From: Hymenobacter aranciens
Lineage (GTDB): Bacteria; Bacteroidota; Bacteroidia; Cytophagales; Hymenobacteraceae
Length of the DNA: 64,000 nucleotides
NCBI RefSeq assembly: GCF_030580865.1
Contig: NZ_JAUQSY010000009.1
Span: forward strand, 62,001-126,000
Direction of reading: 5' to 3'
This document shows, piece by piece, positions 53,544 through 62,871 of the stretch. The notes beneath the pieces are model-generated. The model worked only from the letters and a program-made list of their open reading frames with translations. It had not been told where the DNA came from and did not search any database. Both the position numbers and the translations under genes were made by a program. The number at the start of each line of letters is the position of its first letter. Within the stretch, counting starts at the first letter, position 1.

Positions 53544-53579
53544 AAAGGCCCCAAAAACGCGGTTTTTGGGGCCTTTTTT
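53544..53579. terminator. Bidirectional terminator after the tape-measure gene
   Basis: Fifteen-bp stem AAAGGCCCCAAAAAC / GTTTTTGGGGCCTTT with loop GCG, T run on the plus strand and AT-rich tail on the other. Separates the phage late genes from the BLUF operon. Confidence 0.85.
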
Positions 53580-53598
53580 CAAGAGAGTAATTTGAACA

Positions 53599-56500
53599 CT
53601 ACTTCGGGCTCTTCCGGATGGCGGAGTCGAACTCGACCTGCTTGAGCTCTGCCGTGACTTTCCGGTGGCCGTGCACGTCGAAGTTCACCTGCAGCTGGCG
53701 CTGCCAGGACTCGACGCCAGCCAGGCGGCCGTTCATGGTGCGCATCTCGCCGAGCATGTCGGTGAGCAGGCCGGTGGTGGCGCCATCGGAGCCCAGGTCG
53801 GCGAAGACCTGGTCAACCGAAGCCGGGCCGGAGTCGCTGGTGCGGCCGCCGGTATAGAAGCCGCGCATGCGTTTGGCCTCCACCCACTCCTCGAAGGCCG
53901 CCACCTGCGGGTCTTGCCGCAGCCACTTCGGAATGACGTACTCGTCCTCGTGCACCACGCCGGCCACGGCAAAGCCGCTGCCATCGGTGAGCTTGCCGTT
54001 GCTGCCGATGCTGATGCCCGAGTACTCCATCATGGCGCTCCAGGGCGACACCCGCCGGCCAGTACCAGGTGAGACGACCATGCCGTCCCCAGTGGCACCG
54101 CCGGCGGCATAGCCTGGCATGTCGTTGAGATTCGAGATGGCCATCATGGTACGCCCCACGGCGAGCGCCGTCTGAATGCCACCCAGTATGATACCAGCGG
54201 CTCCCATCGACATGCCATTGGCCGGGTTCTCGGCCGAGTAGCGCCAGATGGAGGCCACTTCCTGGTAGCCATCCATTAGGATTTTCGCCGCCGACAAGCC
54301 CACGTACAAGGTATGGTGCTTTTTGCGCGCCTCCTCATCCTGCCCCAGCAGTTGGATACCTGTACTAATCACATCACCGGCGACCTTCACCCCATATTCC
54401 TGGAGTGCCTGCTTCTTTTTCTCCGCGTCCTGGACGTTCTTGATACTGGCCAGCGTACCCTTCTTTTCGGTTTCCGCCAGGGCTGACCGAATTTTCCGAG
54501 CTTCATCGGACTGGCCTTTGCCCGCTTTCTCCAGCAAGTCAAGCTGTTTCTGCAAGCCCTCCCGCTGCACCTCGTAAAGCTGGTCTTGGTAGGCTTGCTC
54601 GCTGAGCAGTCCGGCCTCCCGCATCACCTCCAGCGCCGACTCCTTACGGGTCATCGTCTCCTCGATGTCGCCGAGTATTTGCTTGAGATAGGCGTCTTGG
54701 AGCTTCTCTTTCTCATCCGCATCCTTCTTATCCCACTCGGCCTGCTTGGCGCGCATTTTCTCCTGCGCCTCCTCGTTAATCAGGGCAATGGCCGCGTTCC
54801 GTTCCTGCTCCGTGCCTTTCACCAGCAAGGCCTTGCGCATCGCGTCGAACTGAATTTTCGCCAACTCTGCCTTCCGCAGGTCGCCCTGCCGCATCACCGC
54901 CGCCTCGGCCAGGTTGTAGAGCATCTCCTGATGCCGGCGCTCGGCCTCCTCGGCTTCTTTGGCCGCTTTCTCCCGGTCAGCCTGGTCTTTCTTCAATTTT
55001 GCCAGCCGCTCTTTCTCCGCCTTGGCCTTGTCCTTGGCCGTCTGGCCGTCACCATCGGCATTACGCTTGGGCTTCTCCTCCTCCTCCATGGCCGGCTCTG
55101 CTGCGGCAGCTGCATCGGCCTCCGCGATTTGCTTATGGTACGCATCGAGAAAGGCCTTGCCTGCCCCGTTGCCCATATTCATAAACTCGGCCTTGGCTTC
55201 GGCGAAATTTCCCCGAAACGCGGCACTGATGATGCGCCCCACCGAGCCGAACGTGGCGAAGGCCGCCGCCTTGAAGCCTTCGAAATACGCCGGCGCATGC
55301 AGGAGCATATCGAAGAAGATTTGCAGCGGCGCCGTATAGGCTTTGAGGAAGGTGATGAGTTTCGGCGAGGCTACAATCCACTCCGTAATGCCACCTACTA
55401 CCCAGCTGATGGCCTGGTAGAGCAGACGCGCCGGCGTCCAGATGAGCCGGAACATGGCGCCCAGGCCCTCACCTACGGCCTTGGCCGTGAGCCCTTCGCC
55501 ACCGAAGATGCGCAGCTGCTGGCCCAACTTGACAAACGAAGTCCAGATTTCCTGCAGCGGCTGAAACAGCTCCTTGAACGTCACGACCAAGGACATGAGC
55601 AGCGTGTAGCCCACCGTTTTGGCTTGGTTGCCCAGCGTCGTCAGGCTGTTACTGGAGCCCTCGAACTCCTTGGCCAGCCCGTTCTGGGCGGCCGCCAGCT
55701 CCTGCTCCGACGCCAGCAAGGCTTGCTGCTGCCGGGTGTAGGTGTTCGTCGAGTCCACGAGCTCATCGATGCTAGTGCCCACGTTCTTCAGCGACTTCAG
55801 GAAATCGATGCCAGCGTCTTCGCCTGGGCCACCGAACACGTCGGCGATGACCGTCTGCAGGCGGTTGGCCGGCACATTTGTTTCGTCCATCTCCTTGGCT
55901 ACCATGCGCAGGGCCTCGGTGGTGCTGAGCGTGCCCTTGTTGATGCCGTCGAAGATTTTCTGGGTGAACGGCTCGCCGAAGGCCGCTACCATGGCGTCGC
56001 TCGTGGTCGAGGTTTGCTCCCGAATCCGCAGGCCGAACTCCTTAATTACGTCGGCGCCCTTGTCGCTGAAGACGCCGGTGGTCACGGACTGCGAAATCAC
56101 GGCAATGGCCTCGCTGGCGCTCAGGCCGGCCGCCTTGAACTGCGTGGGGTACTCCTTCACCTGGTCGAGAAACTCGCCGCTGGCATCGGCGCCGGCCAGG
56201 AAGCCCTGCGAAATCAGTCGTAGCGCCTCCTGCTGGCTGACGTCCATCTGCTTGCTGAGCGTATTGGCGGCCAGCAGCACTTCCTGATTTTCCTTGCCGA
56301 AGGTCTTGGCAATGCCGGCCACCTGCGCCGTGAGCGTGTCCAGCTGCGGGCCGGTGGCGCCGGTCAGGGTGTTGATGCTGGAGCGCAAGGTGAGAAACTC
56401 TTGGGTGGTTTCAGCCACAGCCTGGCCCACTTCCTTCACCACGTCGACGACGGCTTCCATGCCAACGGTGAGCCCGGCCGTGGCGAAGGCCTGCGCCCAC

Positions 56501-57210
56501 ACCGACGTGCTCTCCCCCACCTTGCCGGCCTCCTCTGACACTTCAGCGATGCGTTGCCGCATCTCCTTTAACTCTTTCGCCTTCGCCGCCCACCCGGGGT
56601 CGGTGCGCGAGAGTTCCTCCAGTTCACGCTCGAGCACGGCGGCCGCCTGCCCCATGTCCTTCATCGAGGCTGAGACTTTCTGCCCGTTCACCACGAGCTG
56701 GTGGTTGGACTCCCGCAATTCGTCCTGCTCCTGCTTGAGCTGGGCCTCCGACTTGCGGGTTTTCTCCATCTCGTCCCGGGCCTCGGCCATGCGCGCCTTC
56801 AGGTGCTGGAAATCGGCAATCATGGCGGCCCGGCCGGGGTCGTCCTGGCTGAGCTCGTGCAGCTGCTTTTCCAGCTGGCCGGCCGCGGCCTTCATCTCGT
56901 TGAACGAGGCGCCGGCGGCCTTGCCGGTGGCGATGGTCTGCTGGTTTTGCTGCGCCAGCTCGGCCGCAGCGACAGCCAACTGCTCCTCGCTTTGGGTGAG
57001 GCCGTTGACCTCCGCCGTGGTGGCGGCGATGCGCTGGCGCATCTCCTGCAGCTGCGCCACCAACGCGGCCCGGTTGGGGTCGTCGGCCGCAATCTTGCGC
57101 ACCTGGTTGCTGAGCACTGCCGCGGCCGCCCCCATTTCCTTCAGGCTCGCGTTGGCCTTCTGGCCATTGACGACAATTTCTATCGTCCGTTCTTCGCTGG
57201 TCTTTGCCAT
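53599..57210 (-). CDS. Phage tail tape-measure protein
   Basis: 1,203 residues; sets tail length and helps DNA injection. The N-terminus holds three copies of an 80-residue unit starting at residues 11, 91 and 171 (first copy EIVVNGQKANASLKEMGAAA). A PhageMin_Tail-like core follows (about 240-560), with SEAIAVISQSVTTGVFSDKG and TVIADVFGGPGEDAGIDFLK. Next come hydrophobic helices (about 600-720), a long charged coiled coil (about 730-990) and a Gly-rich C-terminus with AAGGATGDGMVVSPGTGRRV. Last gene of the late operon, followed by a terminator. In most phages tail-tip genes lie downstream of this gene; here they do not. Confidence 0.9.
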   Translation of the reverse strand: MAKTSEERTIEIVVNGQKANASLKEMGAAAAVLSNQVRKIAADDPNRAALVAQLQEMRQRIAATTAEVNGLTQSEEQLAVAAAELAQQNQQTIATGKAAGASFNEMKAAAGQLEKQLHELSQDDPGRAAMIADFQHLKARMAEARDEMEKTRKSEAQLKQEQDELRESNHQLVVNGQKVSASMKDMGQAAAVLERELEELSRTDPGWAAKAKELKEMRQRIAEVSEEAGKVGESTSVWAQAFATAGLTVGMEAVVDVVKEVGQAVAETTQEFLTLRSSINTLTGATGPQLDTLTAQVAGIAKTFGKENQEVLLAANTLSKQMDVSQQEALRLISQGFLAGADASGEFLDQVKEYPTQFKAAGLSASEAIAVISQSVTTGVFSDKGADVIKEFGLRIREQTSTTSDAMVAAFGEPFTQKIFDGINKGTLSTTEALRMVAKEMDETNVPANRLQTVIADVFGGPGEDAGIDFLKSLKNVGTSIDELVDSTNTYTRQQQALLASEQELAAAQNGLAKEFEGSSNSLTTLGNQAKTVGYTLLMSLVVTFKELFQPLQEIWTSFVKLGQQLRIFGGEGLTAKAVGEGLGAMFRLIWTPARLLYQAISWVVGGITEWIVASPKLITFLKAYTAPLQIFFDMLLHAPAYFEGFKAAAFATFGSVGRIISAAFRGNFAEAKAEFMNMGNGAGKAFLDAYHKQIAEADAAAAAEPAMEEEEKPKRNADGDGQTAKDKAKAEKERLAKLKKDQADREKAAKEAEEAERRHQEMLYNLAEAAVMRQGDLRKAELAKIQFDAMRKALLVKGTEQERNAAIALINEEAQEKMRAKQAEWDKKDADEKEKLQDAYLKQILGDIEETMTRKESALEVMREAGLLSEQAYQDQLYEVQREGLQKQLDLLEKAGKGQSDEARKIRSALAETEKKGTLASIKNVQDAEKKKQALQEYGVKVAGDVISTGIQLLGQDEEARKKHHTLYVGLSAAKILMDGYQEVASIWRYSAENPANGMSMGAAGIILGGIQTALAVGRTMMAISNLNDMPGYAAGGATGDGMVVSPGTGRRVSPWSAMMEYSGISIGSNGKLTDGSGFAVAGVVHEDEYVIPKWLRQDPQVAAFEEWVEAKRMRGFYTGGRTSDSGPASVDQVFADLGSDGATTGLLTDMLGEMRTMNGRLAGVESWQRQLQVNFDVHGHRKVTAELKQVEFDSAIRKSPK

Positions 57211-57233
57211 CCCCTCTTCCTCCGTTGGTTAAC

Positions 57234-57716
57234 TTAAAAGATAATTTCTGCTGCAGTGGTCGGCACGGCGGCCTCCGCGCTGGCCAGCATGACCTGGCCC
57301 CACAACTCGCTGGCCAGCTCGCTCAGGCGCTTGGTCTCGCGGCCCATCTGCTTGCTGAACCAACGCTTGGCCCGGCGCTCGTGCCGGAGCAGGCGGCCCT
57401 GGCCATCACGGCGCCGGCGATACTCGGCACCGTAGGCCTTGGTCACGCCGGCGGCCATGCCGCGGCCCACGCCCATGTCGACGAACATCCCGTGCACGGC
57501 GTAGCTGAGGCGAATCTTGAGCTCGTCGGCACCGGCGCTGCTGAGCAGCTCCCCCTTCAGCGAGTTGTACAGCTCCTGGGTGGAGCCGATTTTCAGGCGC
57601 TTGATGTTGGCGCGAAACTTCTCAATGCTGTATTTCAGCCAGGCCACGGCCAGGTCGCGCTCGTTGCGGGCGAAGGTCTCCGGCAAGACGCCATCGGGGG
57701 TGCGGCGCTGGCTCAT
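57234..57716 (-). CDS. Phage structural protein of unknown function
   Basis: 160 residues from the ATG at 57716, which overlaps the stop of the upstream gene (ATGA). Contains AVAWLKYSIEKFRANIKRLK, QELYNSLKGELLSSAGADEL and the Gly-rich YAVHGMFVDMGVGRGMAAGV, then an Arg-rich stretch. Short basic proteins in this place upstream of a tape measure often act in tail completion or head-tail joining, but no family was recognised. Confidence 0.7.
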   Translation of the reverse strand: MSQRRTPDGVLPETFARNERDLAVAWLKYSIEKFRANIKRLKIGSTQELYNSLKGELLSSAGADELKIRLSYAVHGMFVDMGVGRGMAAGVTKAYGAEYRRRRDGQGRLLRHERRAKRWFSKQMGRETKRLSELASELWGQVMLASAEAAVPTTAAEIIF

Positions 57717-59158
57717 AGCAGTTCGCGGTAGGTGATGGTGGCGCGCTGCAACGCGCTGGTGGCGCTGATGGTCAGGCTCACCTTTTCCCACAGGTGCAGG
57801 TGGTGGTCAAGCATTTCGGCGCGGCCCGGGTCGAGGGCCAGCAGGTCGGGCAGGCGGAACGCGGCCTCGTAGGTGTGCTGCACGGCCCGGCTCCGGAACG
57901 TGAGCCAGGCCGCGTGCCAGTCGGCTACCAGGTCGCCGGCCAGCAGCGAGTACTGGCCGACGATATGGCCGTCATAGCTGCGCGTGGCCGGCGAGCCCAG
58001 CGGGTACAGCGCGCCCAGGTTGTCGGCCTGCAGGCCGCGGTCGAAGAGCAGCCGCAGGCCCGCCTTGGAGGCCTCACCCGCGACGGCGCCGGCGGCCTCG
58101 ATGGCCGGCAGCAGCCACGAGCGGCCCACGTGCTGCTCGTCGGTGGCGTAGACCAGGTGCAGCGTGCCGGCCGTGACCTCGATTTTCTCGCCGCCGGCAC
58201 CGAAGCGGGCCTGCTGCCAGCTGCGGTCGAGGGTTTTGTCGAGCTCGTCGTCGCCCGCGGGCCGCAGCTGCAGCTCGAAGCCGTTGGTGTCGTTGGCCAC
58301 AGTGGTCTGGCGCTGGCCGGCGCGCACCCGGTACTGGCGGCGGGCGGCCGCCAGCACGTCGCGCAGGGGCGTCAGGCGCAGCACCTGGCGCATCGTGTCG
58401 AAGTACAGCCCCAGGCAGAAAAGCTGCTGGAGCGCGATGAGCAGGTCCGGCACGGTCATGTCGGGCACGTGCTGTGCCAGTTCTAATTCCAAGGTACCCA
58501 GGCCCACCACGCGGTCGGAGTAGAGGACGAGTTGCTGGATTTCCGCATCCTCCACCCAGCTCCCCTCCACGGTGTAGCCGAAATGCGCCATGACCCGGCG
58601 CAGCAGCGGCACCAGGTAGAGCTGCGGGGCCAGCTGGGCGTCGCCCGGGTACACGCCGCCGGTGTAGTAGTTGAGCACGCCGTGGTAGCCGGCGGGAATT
58701 TGCTCCTCGTCATCACCGAAAAACAGGGCGTTGCGCACCGGCAGCAGGGCATAGTCAGCGGTGCTCGGCACGCGGCTGAAGGGCACGCTGCCCAGGGCAA
58801 TGTCGGCCAGCTTGACGTCCTTAAGCTGCGTGGCCAGGTCGGCGGCGTCGGCCACGAAGTGGTAGCGCAGGCGCTGGGCCGGCACGTCGCACTCGCGGAA
58901 CACGAGCTTGCCGCGGCGCCAGCGGGCACCGTCCACGTAGCAGTCGGCCGGCACCGGCGGCGGGCCGCCCGGGCCGCGGTAGCGGTCGGGAAAGCCCAGG
59001 CCGCGCAGGTTGGGGCGCGTCCACGGCAGGTCCAGGCTCTGGGTAATAGTGCCCGGGATGCTGTCGGTGCTGAAGTACGGGTTGCTGATTTCCAGGCGCA
59101 GGTCGGCACCGGGCAGGTCGAGCTCCTCGGCGGGGGCCAGGGTCACGAGGCGCATCAT
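57713..59158 (-). CDS. Phage tail/baseplate-type structural protein, unknown family
   Basis: 481 residues, Leu-, Arg- and Asp-rich, starting MMRLVTLAPAEELDLPGADL. It contains DLRLEISNPYFSTDSIPGTI, LVFRECDVPAQRLRYHFVAD and YHGVLNYYTGGVYPGDAQLA. Beta-rich character and its place beside the SprB-repeat gene and tape-measure gene suggest a tail or baseplate part. Start overlaps the upstream stop by 4 bp. No family known to me. Confidence 0.65.
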   Translation of the reverse strand: MMRLVTLAPAEELDLPGADLRLEISNPYFSTDSIPGTITQSLDLPWTRPNLRGLGFPDRYRGPGGPPPVPADCYVDGARWRRGKLVFRECDVPAQRLRYHFVADAADLATQLKDVKLADIALGSVPFSRVPSTADYALLPVRNALFFGDDEEQIPAGYHGVLNYYTGGVYPGDAQLAPQLYLVPLLRRVMAHFGYTVEGSWVEDAEIQQLVLYSDRVVGLGTLELELAQHVPDMTVPDLLIALQQLFCLGLYFDTMRQVLRLTPLRDVLAAARRQYRVRAGQRQTTVANDTNGFELQLRPAGDDELDKTLDRSWQQARFGAGGEKIEVTAGTLHLVYATDEQHVGRSWLLPAIEAAGAVAGEASKAGLRLLFDRGLQADNLGALYPLGSPATRSYDGHIVGQYSLLAGDLVADWHAAWLTFRSRAVQHTYEAAFRLPDLLALDPGRAEMLDHHLHLWEKVSLTISATSALQRATITYRELL

Positions 59159-61230
59159 GGCTGGGCTCCTTCCCCGCCGGCGACCGACGCGATGGGCCGC
59201 CCGGCCGGCACCACCGGCAGCCGCGGGGTGAAGAGCGGCGACTTGGCCAGCTTAAACTCCAGCTCGAGCCGGCCCAGGCCCTGAGCCTCGTCGACGAGCG
59301 TCACGCTCTTGGCCGTGATGGTGCCCGGCCAGTACTGGCCGCCACTCTGCAGCAGCACGCGCTTGGAGAGCAGCAACTCCTGGTCGTGGAGCAGCTGCGC
59401 CCGGCGGCGCGGGGCCGTGGCCAGGCTCAGCTGGCCCTGCGCCGAGCGCTGCAGCGCCAGGCTGGTGCCCAGCAGCGGGTCGTAGCCGGGCGGCAGGCCG
59501 CGGTCGGCGTCCTCCGCCTCCACTTCCAGGGTACGCTTGGCCTCGCCCGTCACGGCCAGCGTGTTCCAGCCGCCCAGACTATTGAGGTACACGAAAAAGC
59601 GCTGGTAGGGATAGTACGCCTGGTCGAGCTGGTAGCGGCGCACCTCCGAGACGGGCACGTCGTTGAGGTCGCTCACCCATACGTCCCAGGCCACGACGCT
59701 TTTAGGGCCGGGGTCCAGGCCCGGCGGGTCAGTGAGTTGCAGTTGGGCGTAACCGGCCGGCAGGTGGTACACCTCGAAGCGGCTGACGCCGGTGGGCACT
59801 TCCTCGTGCCGGCGGGTCTGGGTGCTGCCATCGGCAAAGCGCAGGCGCACCCACTGCCGAAAACCGGTGAGGCTGGCCGTGAGCGGCATAAAGGCCAGGT
59901 ACTCGGGCTGGGCCGGCAATACCTTCTTGTCGTTGGGCTCCCAGGTCAGGAAGGGCTTGACCTGCTGCTGGTAGGCCAGCCAGGCGCCGGTGGGGTAGTT
60001 CAGGAAGTCGAGCCCGCCCAGCACCACGTAGTGCTGCTGCTGCTGGCTGAGCGGCGCCGGCACCGGCGGCTCGCCAAACTTCTCGGCGTGCTTGAGGTAG
60101 AAGCGCCGGAAGTGCGCGCCGGCGCGTTGGATGCGGCCCTCGTTGAGCGCCGGCAGCTGCTCGCCCAGGTAGGCGTCGAGCAGGGCCTGCACGTCGAATA
60201 CGGTGCGGCCGGCAGCGTCCGCCGGCTGCTCGGTTTCGGCCCCAATCTGCTCGTATTCGCCACTCAGGTACCCTTTCTCCACCCATACCTGGCACACAAA
60301 CGAGAGGTTGGGCTTGGTGGCGGGGTCGAGCCGGTAGTCGGCGCCGGCGTCGAGGTAGAGCGTGACGGGGTTCAGGCTCCAGTAATAGCGGTAGGGCTCC
60401 ACCACGACGCTCACCACGCGGGTGGCGCCGCGGGCATCGGTGACGGTGCAGGTGTAGGTGCCGGCGGCCAGGCCGGGCCGGGTGGCCGTGGTGGGGCCAT
60501 CGGCCCAGGCGTAGGTATAGCCCGGCAGCCCGCCGCTGGGCACCAGCGTCACGTCGTCGCCGGTGCGCGCCACCAGCACGTCGAGGCGCGGGTCGGAGCC
60601 CACCACCACCTGCAGCACGGTGTAGGCGCCGCTGGCGTCGGTAATGGTACACAGGTAGGTGCCGTTGGGCACGTTGGAGCGCCCGGGCGTGGTGGGGGCG
60701 TTCGTATCCTGCCACACGTAGGTGTAGACGCCGGCATTGCCGTTCTCGGCAAAGACGAGGATGGAGCCGGTGGGCGAGCCGAAGATGGTGGCGTTGCTGA
60801 TGGCGGCGTAGGCCACCACCGGACGGATAGTGGTCCGGTTGGCCACGACGGCAAACCGGTTAAACTCCGGCCAGTAATCCGTAAAGTCCAGGTCGTAGCT
60901 GGGCTGGTACACCGCCGCCTCCACGTCAAAGGCAAAGGTTCTATCGCCCCCAGGCACCGTCAGCTCGCGTTTGGCGGACACGACGTACGCCGCCGCCAGG
61001 TCCGTGCACACCCAGCGGATAGCGGCCAGCAGGCTGTCGACGTCCTGCGCCAGGTCAGGATAGCCCTTAAACTGGTAGAAGTCCATTCCATTCAGCCCAT
61101 TGCGAATCATCTGATTCGAACCACCACGGGCAAAAGCCACCCAGGTGCCCCGCAACTTGAGGCGTACGGCGCCGCCGGCAACTAAGTCGTTGACCGAAAG
61201 GGTTAATTTAGCTAAACGTTCGCCGGGCAT
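59155..61230 (-). CDS. Phage structural protein with SprB-like repeats
   Basis: 691 residues. The N-terminal 160 residues are a conserved-looking phage part (GERLAKLTLSVNDLVAGGAV, GLNGMDFYQFKGYPDLAQDV). About 165-210 and 225-277 are two SprB-type beta-sandwich repeats: VYTYVWQDTNAPTT..GTYLCTITDASGAY and GYTYAWADGPTTATRPGLAA..TYTCTVTDARGA. The rest is beta-rich (for example LNPVTLYLDAGADYRLDPAT). SprB repeats are known from gliding adhesins of Bacteroidota, so a receptor-binding or tail-surface role is a reasonable inference. Confidence 0.75.
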   Translation of the reverse strand: MPGERLAKLTLSVNDLVAGGAVRLKLRGTWVAFARGGSNQMIRNGLNGMDFYQFKGYPDLAQDVDSLLAAIRWVCTDLAAAYVVSAKRELTVPGGDRTFAFDVEAAVYQPSYDLDFTDYWPEFNRFAVVANRTTIRPVVAYAAISNATIFGSPTGSILVFAENGNAGVYTYVWQDTNAPTTPGRSNVPNGTYLCTITDASGAYTVLQVVVGSDPRLDVLVARTGDDVTLVPSGGLPGYTYAWADGPTTATRPGLAAGTYTCTVTDARGATRVVSVVVEPYRYYWSLNPVTLYLDAGADYRLDPATKPNLSFVCQVWVEKGYLSGEYEQIGAETEQPADAAGRTVFDVQALLDAYLGEQLPALNEGRIQRAGAHFRRFYLKHAEKFGEPPVPAPLSQQQQHYVVLGGLDFLNYPTGAWLAYQQQVKPFLTWEPNDKKVLPAQPEYLAFMPLTASLTGFRQWVRLRFADGSTQTRRHEEVPTGVSRFEVYHLPAGYAQLQLTDPPGLDPGPKSVVAWDVWVSDLNDVPVSEVRRYQLDQAYYPYQRFFVYLNSLGGWNTLAVTGEAKRTLEVEAEDADRGLPPGYDPLLGTSLALQRSAQGQLSLATAPRRRAQLLHDQELLLSKRVLLQSGGQYWPGTITAKSVTLVDEAQGLGRLELEFKLAKSPLFTPRLPVVPAGRPIASVAGGEGAQP

Positions 61231-61231
61231 G

Positions 61232-61762
61232 TTACTGGAATTTAGCGGGGTTGTAGGTCAGGTCCTGGGTGGCGGTTTCGCGCCAGGTGAAGTGCATGCA
61301 CACGCCGAAATACTGGTTGGCCAGCGGGCCGATGTGCTCGGCGTAGGCGTCGCCCACGCTGATGCGCACCTGGTAATTCTGCTGCTGCTCGTGCACCACG
61401 GCGGCCAGGATTTCCTCGGCAATGGCCTCGCAGGCGTCGATGGCGGCCTCGATGGCGCCCGTGTCGGTGGGCGACTCGCGGCGCAGCACCCAGAAGGCGC
61501 CCTGCGGCTGCCGGGTGAAATAATCCCCCTCGTTGTCGCCGTAGTCCAGCGTATAGTTTTGCAGCACGAACAGGGCCTGGCCGGCGGGCGCATTGAGCTT
61601 CGAGCGCAGGGAGTTGTGAAACTCGTGCAGGTCGAGCTGCTGGGCAATGGGGTCGCTGGCGATGCGCACGCGCAAAAAGCGGCTGTTGGCCTCGGTGGCC
61701 TGCAGCTCGACGTGGCGCTGGGCCAGGTCGCGGAAGAGCTGGGTGTAGGCGGAAAAACGCAT
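61232..61762 (-). CDS. Phage structural protein of unknown function
   Basis: 176 residues from the ATG at 61762 (MRFSAYTQLFRDLAQRHVEL), with a 1-bp gap to the next gene downstream. Contains SRFLRVRIASDPIAQQLDLH, FHNSLRSKLNAPAGQALFVL and the late NYQVRISVGDAYAEHIGPLA. It resembles the small tail-terminator or neck proteins of other phages in size and place, but no motif proves this. Frames extended upstream enter the coding region of the neighbour. Confidence 0.7.
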   Translation of the reverse strand: MRFSAYTQLFRDLAQRHVELQATEANSRFLRVRIASDPIAQQLDLHEFHNSLRSKLNAPAGQALFVLQNYTLDYGDNEGDYFTRQPQGAFWVLRRESPTDTGAIEAAIDACEAIAEEILAAVVHEQQQNYQVRISVGDAYAEHIGPLANQYFGVCMHFTWRETATQDLTYNPAKFQ

Positions 61763-61769
61763 AACGTAC

Positions 61770-62603
61770 TTACGGATTGGTGGATTTGGCTTGCTGACGG
61801 AGGCGCTCGGCCTCCTGGGCATCGTCCTGGAGCTTGGCCAGGATGTCGCGCACGAGCTGCTGCTCGGTCTGTTGCAGGGTGCCAAAAATGCCGCCGGCCA
61901 GGTCGCGGGCGACTTTGGCCCAGCCGCCCTGCTGGGGGTCGGGCGCCTGCTCGTCCGGCGTGCGGAATACTTGCGGGAACTCCTGCACCAATTGCTCGCG
62001 GCACCCGCGGTACCAGGTGTACACCGCGAGCTTTTCGCTCAGGAGCTTGCCCTTCAATCCAGCCGCCCGTTTGGCCACGTGCACCGGGTTGAACTCCTCG
62101 CGCCTATCGCCGGCGTAGTCGGGGGCATTGGGGCGGTAGGGCGTGCGCTCGGGGCGGTAGAGCACGCCCACCAGCTGGTCGAGGTAGTCGGTGCGGCTCA
62201 GGTCCTGGCTGAAGGCCACGAAGTAGGCGTCGGCGAAAATGAACTCCAGCATTCTCACGTTGCGGAAGTTCTCCCGGGGCGCCCACCAGCGCGCGCGGCC
62301 CGGCGCCTGCAGCGTGGGGACGAGTTGCTTTATGAGGCGCACCTCATCGACAAACGGGTCGGCCAGCCACAGCACCTGGGCCAGCTGCACATTGGTCAGT
62401 TCCAGCAGCTGGTTCCAGCTTACCTGCAGCAGCACGCGCAGCACTCGCAGGCGCAGCTGCGTGGGCGAGTCGGCCGGCGAGTAGAGCGCCGGCACCAGCT
62501 CCAGCAGCAGCGGCCGGGTAAGCTCATTCCACTCGGCCGGCACCTGCCGGGTGTGGCCATCTAGTTCTACAGTATGCACAGCAGGAAGCAGTTGTTTTAA
62601 CAA
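61770..62603 (-). CDS. Phage protein of unknown function, helical
   Basis: 277 residues, rich in Leu, Arg and Gln: LRLRVLRVLLQVSWNQLLEL, then WWAPRENFRNVRMLEFIFAD, YFVAFSQDLSRTDYLDQLVG and the C-terminal coiled coil KLQDDAQEAERLRQQAKSTN. First gene of the late structural run after the structured-RNA/terminator region. Possibly a tail-assembly chaperone or a non-structural morphogenesis factor; not recognised. Confidence 0.65.
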   Translation of the reverse strand: MLKQLLPAVHTVELDGHTRQVPAEWNELTRPLLLELVPALYSPADSPTQLRLRVLRVLLQVSWNQLLELTNVQLAQVLWLADPFVDEVRLIKQLVPTLQAPGRARWWAPRENFRNVRMLEFIFADAYFVAFSQDLSRTDYLDQLVGVLYRPERTPYRPNAPDYAGDRREEFNPVHVAKRAAGLKGKLLSEKLAVYTWYRGCREQLVQEFPQVFRTPDEQAPDPQQGGWAKVARDLAGGIFGTLQQTEQQLVRDILAKLQDDAQEAERLRQQAKSTNP

Positions 62604-62699
62604 AGCTCCGCTGCTACCCTAACCGGAAAAAGGACACTAAAAAGCTGCTATCCTTGCCCCATCAACGCAGTCGTGAGAAACTGTGTTGGTGAATGAAAA

Positions 62700-62735
<36 letters not shown>

Positions 62736-62767
62736 ACAGGCAGGTCGGCAAAGCCGGGGAAATCGCT

Positions 62768-62852
62768 GCTAACACTTCCGGACCATCGGCCCAAAGCATG
62801 GAGGTCACGCTCCTCCCCGGCCGTATGGATTGTATTTCCCGAAAGTGTTAGC
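62768..62852 (-). ncRNA. Candidate structured RNA in the phage region
   Basis: Three nested helices can form: P1 GCTAACACTT (62768-62777) with AAGTGTTAGC (62843-62852), 10 perfect bp; P2 CCATCGGCC (62783-62791) with GGCCGTATGG (62819-62828), 9 bp and one bulged T; P3 GGAGG (62800-62804) with CCTCC (62812-62816), 7-base loop. Read on the minus strand it is followed by the terminator at 62732-62700, as expected of a small transcript. The strand is inferred from gene direction; the sequence itself is symmetric for pairing. A repeat-like or att role is also possible. Confidence 0.35.
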
Positions 62853-62871
62853 GGGGCGAAGATACCACAAA

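Noticed and set aside
54586..56223. 545-residue forward frame opposite the tape-measure gene
   Set aside because: Low-complexity Leu/Arg/Gly translation with no conserved block; the reverse frame is the phage gene.
59386..61185. 599-residue forward frame opposite the SprB-repeat gene
   Set aside because: Gly/Val/His-rich shadow frame; the reverse frame has recognisable repeats and fits the tight gene packing.
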